The notes beneath the pieces were generated by a model, which saw only the letters and a list, made by a program, of their open reading frames with translations, did not search any database and was not told the DNA's origin. This document shows positions 7,793 to 16,359 of a stretch of 64,000 nt of DNA, piece by piece. The DNA comes from Leptolyngbya subtilissima AS-A7 (lineage in GTDB: Bacteria; Cyanobacteriota; Cyanobacteriia; Phormidesmidales; Phormidesmidaceae): positions 1 through 64,000 of the forward strand of contig NZ_JAMPKY010000014.1 in NCBI RefSeq assembly GCF_039962255.1, written 5' to 3'. Numbering within the stretch: the stretch's first letter is position 1; each line of letters begins with the position of its first letter. A program made the position numbers and the translations under genes.

Positions 7793-8781
7793 AACCAATT
7801 CTGCTGTTTTTCAGCTACAAGCTGGTGCGGCTGGCGCTGCTGCTGGTCGCCGTAGCAGTGCTGACCTTTGGGCTGATGAGTCTGTCACCGATTGATCCGG
7901 TGCAAGCCTATGTTGGGGCCGACATGCTGCAGGTCAGTGCCACTCAGCGAGAGCTGATCGCCCAGCGCTGGGGCCTGGATCAGCCAATGATTGTGCGCTT
8001 TTGGGACTGGTTTGGGCAGATCATTCAGGGCAACTGGGGCACCTCAATGGTGTTTAACCAACCGGTTTTGCAGGTGATCGGCCAGCGGTTTCAGGTGTCG
8101 CTACAGCTGCTTGCGATCGCATGGCTCGTTTCTGGTCTGCTGGGGCTAGTGCTGGGTGTGCTAGCCGGAGCCTTTGAGGGCACCTGGATTGACCGGGGCA
8201 TTCGCCTCTATGCCTACACCCTGGCCTCATCGCCAACATTTTGGGTGGCGCTGCTGCTGCTGATTTTCTTTTCGGTGTCGCTGCGGCTTACCCCAATTTG
8301 CTGTGCCGCTCCGCCCGGTGTGCTGGCCCAAAACGTTACTTTCTGGCAGCATCTGCACCACCTACTGCTGCCCGCCCTCGCCCTGAGCATCATCGGCATT
8401 GCCAACATTGCCCTGCACACCCGCCAGAAGCTGATCGATGTGCTGCACAGCGACTATGTGCTGTTTGCCCGCGCTCAGGGCGAAAGCCTTTGGGGCATCT
8501 TGCAGCACCACGGACTGAGGAACATCCTGCTGCCCGCATTAACCCTGCAATTTGCTTCTCTCAGTGAGCTGTTTGGTGGCTCGGTGCTGGTGGAGCAGGT
8601 GTTTGCCTATCCGGGGCTGGGGCAGGCGACCGTGCAGGCGGCTCTGCGCAGCGATGTGCCGCTGCTGGTGGGCATCGTTTTCTTCAGTGCCCTGTTTGTC
8701 TACGCCGGAAATACCCTGGCCGATTTGTCTTACCAGGTGATTGACCCACGTATCCGCATTGGCGGCAGGAGGACCGCATGA
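7783..8781 (+). CDS. ABC transporter permease (NikB/DppB type)
   Basis: A 332-residue inner membrane permease with an N-terminal transmembrane helix (LLLVAVAVLTFGLMSL), the family DPVQAYVG segment and several later helices. The cytoplasmic EAA loop that docks the ATPase is visible as ARAQGESLWGILQHHGLRNILLPALTL. It forms the first half of the membrane channel for the importer encoded by this operon. Its start overlaps the receptor gene and its stop overlaps the next permease (ATGA), indicating translational coupling. A CysCys pair within the third quarter (ICCAAPPG) is a local feature of unknown meaning. Confidence 0.9.
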   Translation: MQLKPILLFFSYKLVRLALLLVAVAVLTFGLMSLSPIDPVQAYVGADMLQVSATQRELIAQRWGLDQPMIVRFWDWFGQIIQGNWGTSMVFNQPVLQVIGQRFQVSLQLLAIAWLVSGLLGLVLGVLAGAFEGTWIDRGIRLYAYTLASSPTFWVALLLLIFFSVSLRLTPICCAAPPGVLAQNVTFWQHLHHLLLPALALSIIGIANIALHTRQKLIDVLHSDYVLFARAQGESLWGILQHHGLRNILLPALTLQFASLSELFGGSVLVEQVFAYPGLGQATVQAALRSDVPLLVGIVFFSALFVYAGNTLADLSYQVIDPRIRIGGRRTA

Positions 8782-9638
8782 CCACCCTTGCACCTCCTCA
8801 GATCCGCGCTGCCAAACAGCGGAGCAATCGGCGGCAACGAACTCTTTGGACCATTGGGCTGTGTGCCTTCTTTTTAGCGGCCATCATCTTCAGCACCTGG
8901 GTGATTGGCGATGCTGGACTTAGCCCGGTATTGACCCAGCGCAACCAGCCTCCCTCCTTAGCCCATCCCTTTGGCACCGACTGGCTGGGGCGAGACATGC
9001 TGACGCGATCGCTCCACGGCATGTCCCTTAGTCTGCGGGTGGGTCTGCTGGCCGCCACCTCCAGTGCGCTGATCGCTACTTTGCTGGGGTTGGCGGCAGG
9101 CACGTTGGGCGGCTGGGTTGATGCCGTCATCTGCTGGATTATCGACGTGTGCTTTAGCCTGCCCCACCTGGTGCTGCTGATTTTAGTTGCCTTTGCGGTC
9201 GGGGGCGGAACGCGGGGCGTAATCATTGCCGTAGCGCTGACCCACTGGCCTAGTCTGGCCCGCGTCATTCGGGCAGAGGTGTTGCAGGTCAACAGCTCCG
9301 ACTACGTGCAGCTCTCTCACCGGCTGGGTCGCTCTCCCGCCTGGATTGCCCGCCACCACATGGTGCCCCACGTCATTCCTCAGCTGCTGGTGGGGCTGAT
9401 TCTGCTGTTTCCCCATGCCATTTTGCACGAGGCAGCGCTGTCGTTTATCGGCATTGGCATTTCGCCCCACCTGCCCGCCATTGGCATCATTTTGGCGGAG
9501 TCGATGCGCCACCTATCTACCGGCTACTGGTGGTTGGGGGTGATGCCCGGTTTGCTGCTGCTGCTGTCGGTCAAAGCCTTTGACTGGCTGGGCGAAAATT
9601 TGCGGGCGTTGCTTGATCCGAAGACGAGTCAGGGGTAG
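8778..9638 (+). CDS. ABC transporter permease (NikC/DppC type)
   Basis: A 286-residue partner permease. It has an N-terminal membrane helix near residues 25-42, then the conserved segment HPFGTDWLGRDMLTRSLHG that marks DppC/NikC proteins, and an EAA loop SHRLGRSPAWIARHHMVPHVIPQ. The last third is hydrophobic, with LSFIGIGISPHLPAIG typical of the family. It pairs with the upstream permease to form the channel. The ATGA overlap with the upstream gene and the 2-base gap before the ATPase gene support a single operon. Confidence 0.9.
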   Translation: MTTLAPPQIRAAKQRSNRRQRTLWTIGLCAFFLAAIIFSTWVIGDAGLSPVLTQRNQPPSLAHPFGTDWLGRDMLTRSLHGMSLSLRVGLLAATSSALIATLLGLAAGTLGGWVDAVICWIIDVCFSLPHLVLLILVAFAVGGGTRGVIIAVALTHWPSLARVIRAEVLQVNSSDYVQLSHRLGRSPAWIARHHMVPHVIPQLLVGLILLFPHAILHEAALSFIGIGISPHLPAIGIILAESMRHLSTGYWWLGVMPGLLLLLSVKAFDWLGENLRALLDPKTSQG

Positions 9639-9640
9639 CT

Positions 9641-10570
9641 ATGCTGTCAGTTTCAAATCTCAGCGTTACGTTTACTCAGTACGAGCAGGGGCTGCGCCGC
9701 AAGCAGCTAACAGTGATCACTGACCTAGATTTAGAGGTCAAAGCCGGAGAAGTGGTGGCGGTGGTGGGCGCTAGCGGGTCGGGTAAGAGCCTGCTGGCCC
9801 ACGCCATTTTGGGCATTTTGCCGGAGAACGCGACCGTCGGTGGCACGATGCTGTTTCAGGGTCAGCCGCTGACGCCCCAACGGTGTCAGCAACTGCGCGG
9901 CAAGGCCATTGCTCTGATTCCTCAGTCAGTGGGCTATCTCGATCCGCTCATGCAGGTGGGGAAGCAGGTGCAGCGGGTAGCTCAGCTCAACGGGCTGGCC
10001 AAATCAGCGGCTCGAACGGCGGTGAAGCAAACCTTTCAGCGCTACGACCTGCCGCCCCAGACAGGTCGCTGCTACCCGTTTCAGGTCTCAGGGGGCATGG
10101 CACGGCGGGTGCTGGTGTCTACGGCGGTGGTCAGTCAGGCCGATCTGGTCATCGCCGACGAACCCACGCCTGGCCTGCACCCGGATGTGGTGATCGAAAC
10201 GCTAAACCACCTGCGGGAGCTGTCTCAGGAAGGGCGCGGGGTGATTTTGATTACCCATGACATCGAAGCGGCGCTGCTGATAGCCGATCGGGTAGCGGTG
10301 TTTTACGCCGGCACGACGGCAGAGATTGCTTCGGCTCAGGACTTTGCCACCGGGAACTTGCGCCACCCCTACACCCAGGCGCTCTGGCGATCGCTGCCCC
10401 AAAACGATTTCACGCCGGTGCAGGGTAACCAGCCCAGCCCTGAGGCGCTGCCGGTAGGCTGCCTGTTTAGCGATCGCTGCCCCTGGATGACAGAGGCCTG
10501 TCTGCCAGAGCGACCAGTGCTGCGGATGGTACGAAGTGGTTTAGTGAGGTGCATTCATGCTGACCGGTGA
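9641..10570 (+). CDS. ABC transporter ATP-binding protein (NikD/DppD type)
   Basis: A 309-residue ATPase. Walker A is GASGSGKS (about residues 47-54), the signature motif is VSGGMARRV and Walker B is LVIADEPTPGLHP. The C-terminal extension contains GCLFSDRCPWMTEAC, the Cys-rich oligopeptide/dipeptide ATPase C-terminal motif that sets DppD/NikD-type subunits apart. It powers import by the permease pair. It overlaps the second ATPase gene by 14 bases. Confidence 0.9.
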   Translation: MLSVSNLSVTFTQYEQGLRRKQLTVITDLDLEVKAGEVVAVVGASGSGKSLLAHAILGILPENATVGGTMLFQGQPLTPQRCQQLRGKAIALIPQSVGYLDPLMQVGKQVQRVAQLNGLAKSAARTAVKQTFQRYDLPPQTGRCYPFQVSGGMARRVLVSTAVVSQADLVIADEPTPGLHPDVVIETLNHLRELSQEGRGVILITHDIEAALLIADRVAVFYAGTTAEIASAQDFATGNLRHPYTQALWRSLPQNDFTPVQGNQPSPEALPVGCLFSDRCPWMTEACLPERPVLRMVRSGLVRCIHADR

Positions 10571-11186
10571 AGACCTTTGGTTTCGCTATGCGCCCCAGCT
10601 GCCCTGGGTGGTGCAGGCTCAGTCTCTGGCCGTGAAACCGGGTGAAGTGGTCGGACTAATGGCCCCTTCTGGTTTTGGTAAAACAACTCTGGCCAAGCTG
10701 CTGGCGGGCTATTTGATGCCCACCCGCGGCAGGGTGAGCTTAGACGAACAGCCGCTTCCCGCCCGGCGGTACTGCCCAGTGCAGCTCGTTTTTCAAAATC
10801 CGGAGCTGGCGGTCAACCCGCGCTGGCGCATTGACCAAATTTTGCGCGAAGGCCATCCCCCCCAGATGCATCAGCTCGATGCCCTAGGCATTCACCCTGG
10901 CTGGCTCAGCCGCTACCCCCATGAGCTGAGCGGCGGTGAGCTGCAGCGAATTGCGATCGCCCGCACCCTCAACCCTCAAACTCGCTACCTGATCGCCGAC
11001 GAAATGACGGCCATGCTCGATGCCAACACCCAGGCGCTGATCTGGCAGGCCGTTTTGGCCTACACCCATTCCCATCAGATCGGGGTTTTGGTAGTCAGTC
11101 ACGATTGGCCTCTGATGAGGCGGCTGTGCGATCGAATCCTCGATTTGGCGGCCACACAAAACCACAGCACCCTAATTTCTCAGTAG
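10557..11186 (+). CDS. ABC transporter ATP-binding protein (NikE/DppF type), short form
   Basis: A 209-residue ATPase with Walker A APSGFGKTT, signature LSGGELQRIAIARTL and Walker B YLIADEMTAMLD. The usual DppF glutamate after the Walker B Asp is present (ADEM). It is shorter than most DppF subunits and lacks the Cys-containing C-terminal extension, as in several NikE proteins. It is the last gene of the importer operon. Directly after its stop, on the other strand, lies a remnant of a metal-pumping P-type ATPase. Confidence 0.88.
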   Translation: MLTGEDLWFRYAPQLPWVVQAQSLAVKPGEVVGLMAPSGFGKTTLAKLLAGYLMPTRGRVSLDEQPLPARRYCPVQLVFQNPELAVNPRWRIDQILREGHPPQMHQLDALGIHPGWLSRYPHELSGGELQRIAIARTLNPQTRYLIADEMTAMLDANTQALIWQAVLAYTHSHQIGVLVVSHDWPLMRRLCDRILDLAATQNHSTLISQ

Positions 11187-11426
11187 CCGCAGCCTGCTCA
11201 GCGTCGAGCCTTCGTGCCCCAGCACGCCCAAGGGCAGCGTCAGATTGCCTGCAAAATTCGAAATCAGCAGAAGTACGACAAACCCAAGGGCAAACACTAT
11301 GTTTTGCTTGACCACGTTCTGGGCCCGACGGCCTAGCCGAATCGCGTGCTCTAGGTGCTCCAAGCGATCGGCCATCAGCACAACGTCTGCGGTTTCAAGC
11401 GCCGCGTCGCTGCCTGCGGTTACGCC
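11172..11426 (-). pseudogene. Remnant of a heavy-metal P-type ATPase (C-terminal end only)
   Basis: The minus strand encodes GSDAALETADVVLMADRL, then LGRRAQNVVKQNIVFALGF, then NFAGNLTLPLGVLGHEGST, which is the hinge and last two membrane helices of ZntA/CadA/CoaT-like P1B ATPases. Nothing of the upstream pump (CPC motif, DKTGT) is present. The end reads GHEGST-LSRLRLL where relatives have about four more residues after the GST, consistent with a small in-frame loss. This is a decayed fragment sitting beside a putative metal importer. The N-terminal border is approximate. Confidence 0.75.
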
Positions 11427-12026
11427 TAACCACCAAGCCGAGGGCAGCTCCATTGGCCTTGGCGAAATTGAGTCAAGGGTCACGCAAATTAGGCGGCGGG
11501 TGAAGATTTTGGGAACTCAGTGGGACGAAGACAACGTGCAGCGGGTGCTGCGACAGCAGTGCGCGTATTTAAACAATTACTTCTCAAAATGAGTCTTGCA
11601 AGACTGGGCTGCCCCCGTTCACCGGGTGCATTATCTTGCTCTGACGCAGATGTTGCAGAAGGTCAGTTGTGTTGCAACAGCCTAAGGCAGCGAACGCTAT
11701 TGAGTACTACTTAATCGATGCGATGCGATTGAAGTTTAATGGGCTATCACTAATAAATAAATCTGGCTTTTGACCTCAGAAACTAACTTAGTTTTTCTTC
11801 TGCTTACCTTAAACAAAATGAATCGATGGTTAAGTTTAGCTTTAGAGGAAATTAACGCTGTTAAATGTAATTAAAAATGTAAGTTCGTCTGAGAAAAAAC
11901 AATTAATCTACGCCTTTTGGAAGAGAGGCGAGCAAAACCATTAAGATACTCTAAGCATGCTTGAATCGCGATGTTTGAATCAGTTTTGCGCTCATTTATC
12001 ACAATCAAAATAATTGAGAGACAAAC
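11427..12026. other. Intergenic region upstream of the Na/Pi cotransporter-like gene
   Basis: No gene could be supported. From about 11700 the region becomes AT-rich and presumably carries the promoter of the gene at 12027. A short open stretch at 11500-11592 (ending LNNYFSK) may be debris of another gene but was not recognised. Confidence 0.4.
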
Positions 12027-13289
12027 ATGTTTATCTTAAAGCAACTAAGCCGCAAACTATTCAGCTATTTGAGTCTTGTACTTTTAGTTTTAACATTACT
12101 CGTTTTTCCACCTGAGTTTCCTACTCAGTTTTCATTTTTGAATTTGCCTGCTATTGCATCTAGCGTCAGTGCTCAGACGACTCAACCTGGAGATAACGAG
12201 TCTGAATCTAGTGCTCCTCAACAACCTGAGCTTCCTTTGAGCCAGGAAAAACAAGGGGAAAATTCGATCGGCTTCTTCAAAATGATAATGGGTGCGCTCG
12301 CAGGTTTAGTGTTGTTTATTTATGGTGTTACGCGATTAGCTGAGGGATTAGAAGACATGGGAGAAGAACGGATGAAACGCCTCCTCAGCAAATTCACTAC
12401 GAATCGCTTTGCAGGGGTTGCAACTGGAGTCGTCGCCACAACATTCTTGGAATCATCATCCGTCACAATTATTCTGGTGATTGCGATGGTAAGTGCTAGC
12501 ATTCTTACCTTTGTACAATCCCTTGGGGTTGTACTGGGTTCCAATATTGGTACAGCAGTCGGAGCACAAATTATTTCTCTCAATATCGAATTGTATGTTC
12601 CTATTTTAATGTTTAGCGGTCTGCTGGTGTTCTTCTTAGGCAGAACGGTCCGTATTAAATCTATTGGTATCGTTTTGCTCGGGTTTGGATTGATGTTTTA
12701 CGGGCTTGAAGCGATCAACTCAGCCATGGAGCCGTTTCGAGATTACGAACCGTTCTTAAACTGGATGGAAAGGCTGGGTCGTAATCCCATTCTAGGGGCT
12801 TTGGTGGGGGCTATCTTTACGGTGATTATTCAATCTTCTTCAGCCACAGTCGCGATCGTAGTGACATTAGCAGGCTCCGGTTTAATTGCTTTGCCTGCTG
12901 GAATTGCAATTATGCTGGGTGCAGAAGTTGGAACCTGTGCTGATACTCTGATTGCTACGATTGGACGGGGAAGTGCTGCGTTGCGAACGGGTCTATTTCA
13001 CCTCTTATTTAACCTCAGTAGTGCCGCTGTGGGAATTCTTTTAGCGCCACAACTAGCTCAATTAGCTCAAACAATTTCTGGTGATGACGTTGGACGGCAG
13101 ATTGCGAATGCTCAAATGCTATTTAATATCATTGGCGCTGCTGCTGTCATCGGTTTTTTGCCAATCATTGCACGGGCGCTAGAAAAGCTAGTTCCAGAAA
13201 CTGATGCAGATCGTGAACGGCAGCAACGCCAGCTCGAAAAACAGCAAGCGAATGCTAAAAACCCGCAGGCTGAACCTCTCACTCGTTAA
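12027..13289 (+). CDS. Na/Pi cotransporter family membrane protein
   Basis: A 420-residue membrane protein with two copies of the Na_Pi_cotrans repeat. The first contains TTFLESSSVTIILV and GSNIGTAVGAQI; the second contains TVIIQSSSATVAIVV and GAEVGTCADTLIA. The QSSS motif is the substrate-coordinating signature of the family; the first repeat has ESSS instead. An N-terminal hydrophobic stretch (residues 12-28) is followed by a Ser/Gln-rich linker, so the protein may carry a signal sequence. It probably moves phosphate or a similar anion with sodium. The C terminus is Gln/Lys-rich and without the PhoU-like domain of longer relatives. It is a single-gene unit followed by a hairpin. Confidence 0.88.
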   Translation: MFILKQLSRKLFSYLSLVLLVLTLLVFPPEFPTQFSFLNLPAIASSVSAQTTQPGDNESESSAPQQPELPLSQEKQGENSIGFFKMIMGALAGLVLFIYGVTRLAEGLEDMGEERMKRLLSKFTTNRFAGVATGVVATTFLESSSVTIILVIAMVSASILTFVQSLGVVLGSNIGTAVGAQIISLNIELYVPILMFSGLLVFFLGRTVRIKSIGIVLLGFGLMFYGLEAINSAMEPFRDYEPFLNWMERLGRNPILGALVGAIFTVIIQSSSATVAIVVTLAGSGLIALPAGIAIMLGAEVGTCADTLIATIGRGSAALRTGLFHLLFNLSSAAVGILLAPQLAQLAQTISGDDVGRQIANAQMLFNIIGAAAVIGFLPIIARALEKLVPETDADRERQQRQLEKQQANAKNPQAEPLTR

Positions 13290-13318
13290 ACATGCCTTAT
13301 ACCTTAGCCAAGGCTTCT

Positions 13319-13350
13319 GAGCTAAGGGGCTTCAATTAGCTCCTTAGCTC
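13319..13350 (+). terminator. Likely terminator of the Na/Pi cotransporter-like gene
   Basis: GAGCTAAGGGGCT (13319-13331) pairs with AGCTCCTTAGCTC (13338-13350) around a 6-base loop, 30 bases after the stop codon. The downstream T content is low (TTCATGG). Confidence 0.55.
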
Positions 13351-13415
13351 TTCATGGTCCACTAGCCTTAATTCAGTGCCACTCAGGATACAGCGTGCTT
13401 TCTAAGAGACAAAGC

Positions 13416-13682
13416 TCAGTCTGGAGAGCGATTAACCAGCAGGTCAAACTGACCTCTTCCCACATCCAGCTTGTCTTGATCTTCCTGCACAATTTCATCA
13501 ATGTTTTCTACTCCGGAATCTGCCGAAGTTTGAGATGAGTCCTCCTGCTGCATCTTGTTTAGGGTCTCGTCACCCAGGGGTTGACGAGTCTGGCTTGTGG
13601 TTGGTGGCTGCATGACACTTTCGAGCCCCAAAGGTTTTTGGCTATCGTTATCTAAATTTTTGTTTTCCACTTTTAATACCAC
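13416..13682 (-). CDS. Small hydrophilic hypothetical protein
   Basis: A possible 88-residue protein starting with GTG, rich in Gln, Asp, Glu and Ser, with no membrane segment and no recognised domain. It looks largely disordered. No clear ribosome binding site precedes the start. It is convergent with the Na/Pi gene. Its composition is plausible for a real protein, but there is no independent support. Confidence 0.35.
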   Translation of the reverse strand: MVLKVENKNLDNDSQKPLGLESVMQPPTTSQTRQPLGDETLNKMQQEDSSQTSADSGVENIDEIVQEDQDKLDVGRGQFDLLVNRSPD

Positions 13683-13875
13683 TAAATTCTTATTTTTATA
13701 CTTGCTCTAGTGCTCTAATTTTTTATCAATCTAAAGTCGGATTAATTTGGCTCTAAATGTACATTTGAAATTAATGTTCGATGGCTAAACATCTCAAACC
13801 CATTTTCACTTGCTATGAAGACTCCCTTATTTTCACCGCTGGAGGCACTGGTCTATTAAGAAGAGATGCAAAGAA

Positions 13876-13897
13876 CCCCTAGCAATAAGGCTAGGGG
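13876..13897 (-). terminator. Terminator for the small minus-strand gene at 13920
   Basis: CCCCTAGC (13876-13883) and GCTAGGGG (13890-13897) form a perfect 8-bp stem with a 6-base loop. On the minus strand it is followed by TTCTTTG, 22 bases after the stop codon of the coding remnant, giving it the form of an intrinsic terminator. Confidence 0.6.
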
Positions 13898-13919
13898 CTG
13901 AGGTGAAATTTTGCTAAGG

Positions 13920-14090
13920 CTATTGTGCCTCAAGCTGCTTCAGGACAGCGATCGCGCTTTGGATGCCCCCATAGGCTTTATCTATCAATGCGGCCTGGGT
14001 TTTGTCGGCGGGTTCAGTATGCAGGATGCGGTTGAGAATTTGCTCTAGGGTCTGAATGTCGGCGTCTATTTGATACCTTACCAGTGTGGT
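13920..14090 (-). pseudogene. Small hypothetical gene without a start (remnant)
   Basis: The minus strand is open for 56 codons and encodes YQIDADIQTLEQILNRILHT, continuing with a helical, well-coded sequence that ends ...AIAVLKQLEAQ. It is followed by a good terminator and uses GCGATCGC naturally, so it looks like real coding DNA. The frame opens after a TAG with no ATG, GTG or TTG available at its 5' end, which suggests loss of the N terminus. Function is unknown. Confidence 0.4.
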
Positions 14091-14270
14091 CTAACCTGAA
14101 CTATCCCATTGCTCTAAGGGCGGTGTTGCTGAGGGTTTGCGCGTTTTTTGCCCAAACCTTGGCGTACTATGGGCTCCTGCGCGATCGCCCCGATGAGGGG
14201 CATAGCAATGGTGGTCTATCCAAAGCTAACCCTAGGTAGAGTGTTGACTTGTGATTCTGCTGCTCTCAGC

Positions 14271-14474
14271 TCACGACGATTTACCTTGGAGCTTTTGGAC
14301 AGTGCTCCAAAAAGCGTTCTCAAGTTGGGATGATACAGCTAGACCATCTAGTTCTCTCATCAACGCTTCAGCAGTCCCCGTGTCCCCGTCGTTCGAGGCT
14401 TGGGTATAGGCTTCTAGCAAAATACAAAATTCGTTGTTCACCGTTTGCCACCGCTCTGGTACTGCGTCAGGTTG
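14271..14474 (-). pseudogene. Small hypothetical gene, start lost or GTG at 14441
   Basis: The minus strand is open for 67 codons encoding QPDAVPERWQTVNNEFCILL, then LEAYTQASNDGDTGTAEALM and a helical C-terminal end. An AGGAG sits just upstream, but no ATG follows it in this frame; an in-frame GTG at 14441 would give 56 residues. Either that is the start or the original ATG has been lost. No family was recognised. Confidence 0.35.
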
Positions 14475-14612
14475 ATTTCTCCTCTACGAGATAACACTTG
14501 TAGTTATTGAGGAACCATGACCGAACGGCGGATTTCACAGGAAGTCTTACTAGTGGTGCTGACTGCGCTGGCAATCAAGCACCTGTACTAAAGAAGGCGC
14601 TGGGCAGGGTGG

Positions 14613-14723
14613 GTTGAGTAGTTGTCTGCGCACGCAATCAGCCGATCTGGCTTACCCCATGCCTGTACTCACGAAAGATCTGCCAAGAGAGACTGTGATG
14701 CTGCTTTACGGCGCGGACAACTA
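14613..14723 (+). repeat. Dispersed structured repeat, copy 3 of 3
   Basis: Starts GTTGAGTAGTTGTCTGCGC and ends GGCGCGGACAACTAG. The termini pair over 12 bases (AGTTGTCTGCGC with GCGCGGACAACT, one G-T). Nearly the same as 5701-5812 throughout. It retains the CCCATGCCTGTACTCACGAAAG and GTGATGCTGCTTT blocks. Confidence 0.7.
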
Positions 14724-14824
14724 GTCTAGGCCACTTTTCGCCCTGCCCCTGCTATCGCACCCACATGCTGAGTACCATAAGCTCAGCACCGGCGATCACT
14801 ATGCGGTAATGAGGTGTCCAAATT

Positions 14825-15048
14825 GTGGAGACGGTGGACGCCAGATCAGCGACAGCTACAGGGGAAATTGCCTTAAGGTTGAGGCTGTGGGAGCAATTGA
14901 CCGGCCCCAAGACAGAAGGCGGCAAGCGCATCGTGGCACAGAATGCTAATAAGCATGGCCAGCGATCGCGAGCGCTATCGAGCGCCAGCAGCAGTTTAAC
15001 GCTGCACTGAGAGAGCTTAGAGGATTGCTCGATGGCTTAAGTATTTAG
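14825..15048 (+). pseudogene. Frameshifted remnant of a TGPKT...NAxKHG family gene
   Basis: One frame encodes LRLWEQLTGPKTEGGKRIVA followed by QNANKHGQRSRA, a pattern found in small hypothetical proteins. The sequel ERQQQFNAALRELRGLLDGL lies in another frame from about 14980 to a TAG at 15046. Joining the two restores one continuous helical protein, so a frameshift near 14970-14985 has broken the gene. Function of the family is unknown. Confidence 0.45.
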
Positions 15049-15151
15049 GCTACGGTTGACCCCGGTGCAAATGCCCCATGCCCCCAGGGAGAGTTCCCAG
15101 GCGGGCACTAAGGCGGCAGCCATGCAGCAATCATCATTTAAAGGCAGGGTC

Positions 15152-15700
15152 ATGGAAACGGCAAAAATCTACGATGAGGCACTCCAACTTTGGGGTGCAG
15201 AGGCAGTGGTCGCGATCGCCCTTTGCGAGGCAGCTGAGCTAACGGCTGCGATCATTCAGCATGAATTGCAGGGGTGCGACGACCTCTCCGTCAAGGAGAA
15301 GATCGTCGATGTTTCAATTATGTCGGAGCAACTTGGTCTAATCTGCAGCCCAGCCGCTGCTCTACTCTTGCCAGAAGGAGCGACACCCACGCTTTTGCTA
15401 ACCAAGGCCATGAGCATCTTTGCTCAGCCTAGCTCCCTCAATTCGGCGAGTACTCAAGAGGCTCTTCGCAGCCTCCTGAGTGCGTGTGACATGTTATGGC
15501 CCGACCGCGAATCCACTGAAGAATTTCGGCAGATGAAAGCAGATAAGCTGGGTCGTCTTTATGAGAAAGTTTGCGCTGAAACCAACCGGCAAGCACTGGG
15601 AATTGCCGAGCAGTCAACCACCTCTGAGAATCATTTAGGTGTAGCTTTCACCGAAAACTTAAACACATTGCCGCTCCAGCTCCAAAAAACTGGTGCCTAG
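15152..15700 (+). CDS. Hypothetical protein
   Basis: About 182 residues from the ATG at 15152, preceded by a GGCAGGG. An in-frame ATG at 15056 would add 32 residues of low-complexity sequence and is less likely. The protein is mostly helical: METAKIYDEALQLWGAEAVV, then an Ala-rich helix with CEAAELTAAIIQHEL. It loosely resembles small phage- or plasmid-associated hypothetical proteins, but no family was recognised. It is followed by a strong hairpin. Confidence 0.5.
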   Translation: METAKIYDEALQLWGAEAVVAIALCEAAELTAAIIQHELQGCDDLSVKEKIVDVSIMSEQLGLICSPAAALLLPEGATPTLLLTKAMSIFAQPSSLNSASTQEALRSLLSACDMLWPDRESTEEFRQMKADKLGRLYEKVCAETNRQALGIAEQSTTSENHLGVAFTENLNTLPLQLQKTGA

Positions 15701-15709
15701 TCAGCCAGC

Positions 15710-15751
15710 TTCGCTGTCGCTGGTGCTGTGGCTAGCACCAGCGGCAGCGAA
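15710..15751 (+). terminator. Strong hairpin after the hypothetical gene at 15152
   Basis: An 18-base arm TTCGCTGTCGCTGGTGCT (15710-15727) pairs with AGCACCAGCGGCAGCGAA (15734-15751) with one mismatch and a 6-base loop. No T-run follows, but the position, nine bases after the stop codon, suggests a transcript end. Confidence 0.55.
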
Positions 15752-16258
15752 ACTCCCCTAGCGACTCCCAATTTCACTGAAGCGAAAATGAAAGGCTGCC
15801 CAGTGGTGAGCCGCTATAGGTAAGGCTGGAGCGATCGCCAGGGTCTGACGCTATGCAATGCAGCCGGAGGGCAACCGGCCCACAGTGGCGACTGGTTTCC
15901 GTTGCTCAATCATGCTCTGAGCCTGTCGTTCAACTTCAACTTCTTGACCTGATTTATATCTCGGCGAAGTAACCGAAGAGGGATTAATCTTAAGCCTCCC
16001 CAGACGACTTTAGTGGCAGAGCCTGTCTCTAAAAACTGGCCTATTGATTAGGGGCAATTTCAACTTGTGACGGAGCATTGCACCGGCCAGTACCCTCTAC
16101 AGTGAAAGCCACACTGGAAGGGGGAAAAAGATCACTATCCTGGCTCGGTCGCTGGTCGCGTGAGCAGGGGTATGACCTGCAGGCAAAACCATTTTGATGG
16201 CTGGGTCCCACGCGGATTAGGGCTGGCATGGCACGTCAGCTAGTTAAGGCCTGTGCTC
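15752..16258. other. Intergenic region, no gene seen
   Basis: About 500 bases with no supported gene, RNA or repeat. Short open stretches exist but none has coding character. Confidence 0.4.
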
Positions 16259-16342
16259 GGCTGGCGATTTGCGCGGGATGATGCCGAACTGGAGCGGGCG
16301 CGCACCAAACTGACGCAGAGGAAACGGCTGGCAGAGATCTGA
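16259..16342 (+). pseudogene. Short C-terminal coding remnant before the erythromycin esterase gene
   Basis: Encodes GWRFARDDAELERARTKLTQ and RKRLAEI then a stop, 18 bases before the next start codon. The charged helical sequence reads like the end of a real protein, but nothing upstream continues it. It may be the 3' scrap of a deleted neighbour. Confidence 0.3.
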
Positions 16343-16359
16343 TAAAGAGGTGAAGAACC

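Noticed and set aside
14518-14592. 24-codon frame with a GAGG upstream (MTERRISQEVLLVVLTALAI...)
   Set aside because: Resembles the very start of phage-type proteins but stops at once; likely a fragment and too short to support.
998-14723. Dispersed repeats as integron attC sites
   Set aside because: Their ends are AGTTG...CAACT, the opposite arrangement from the AAC...GTT of attC sites.
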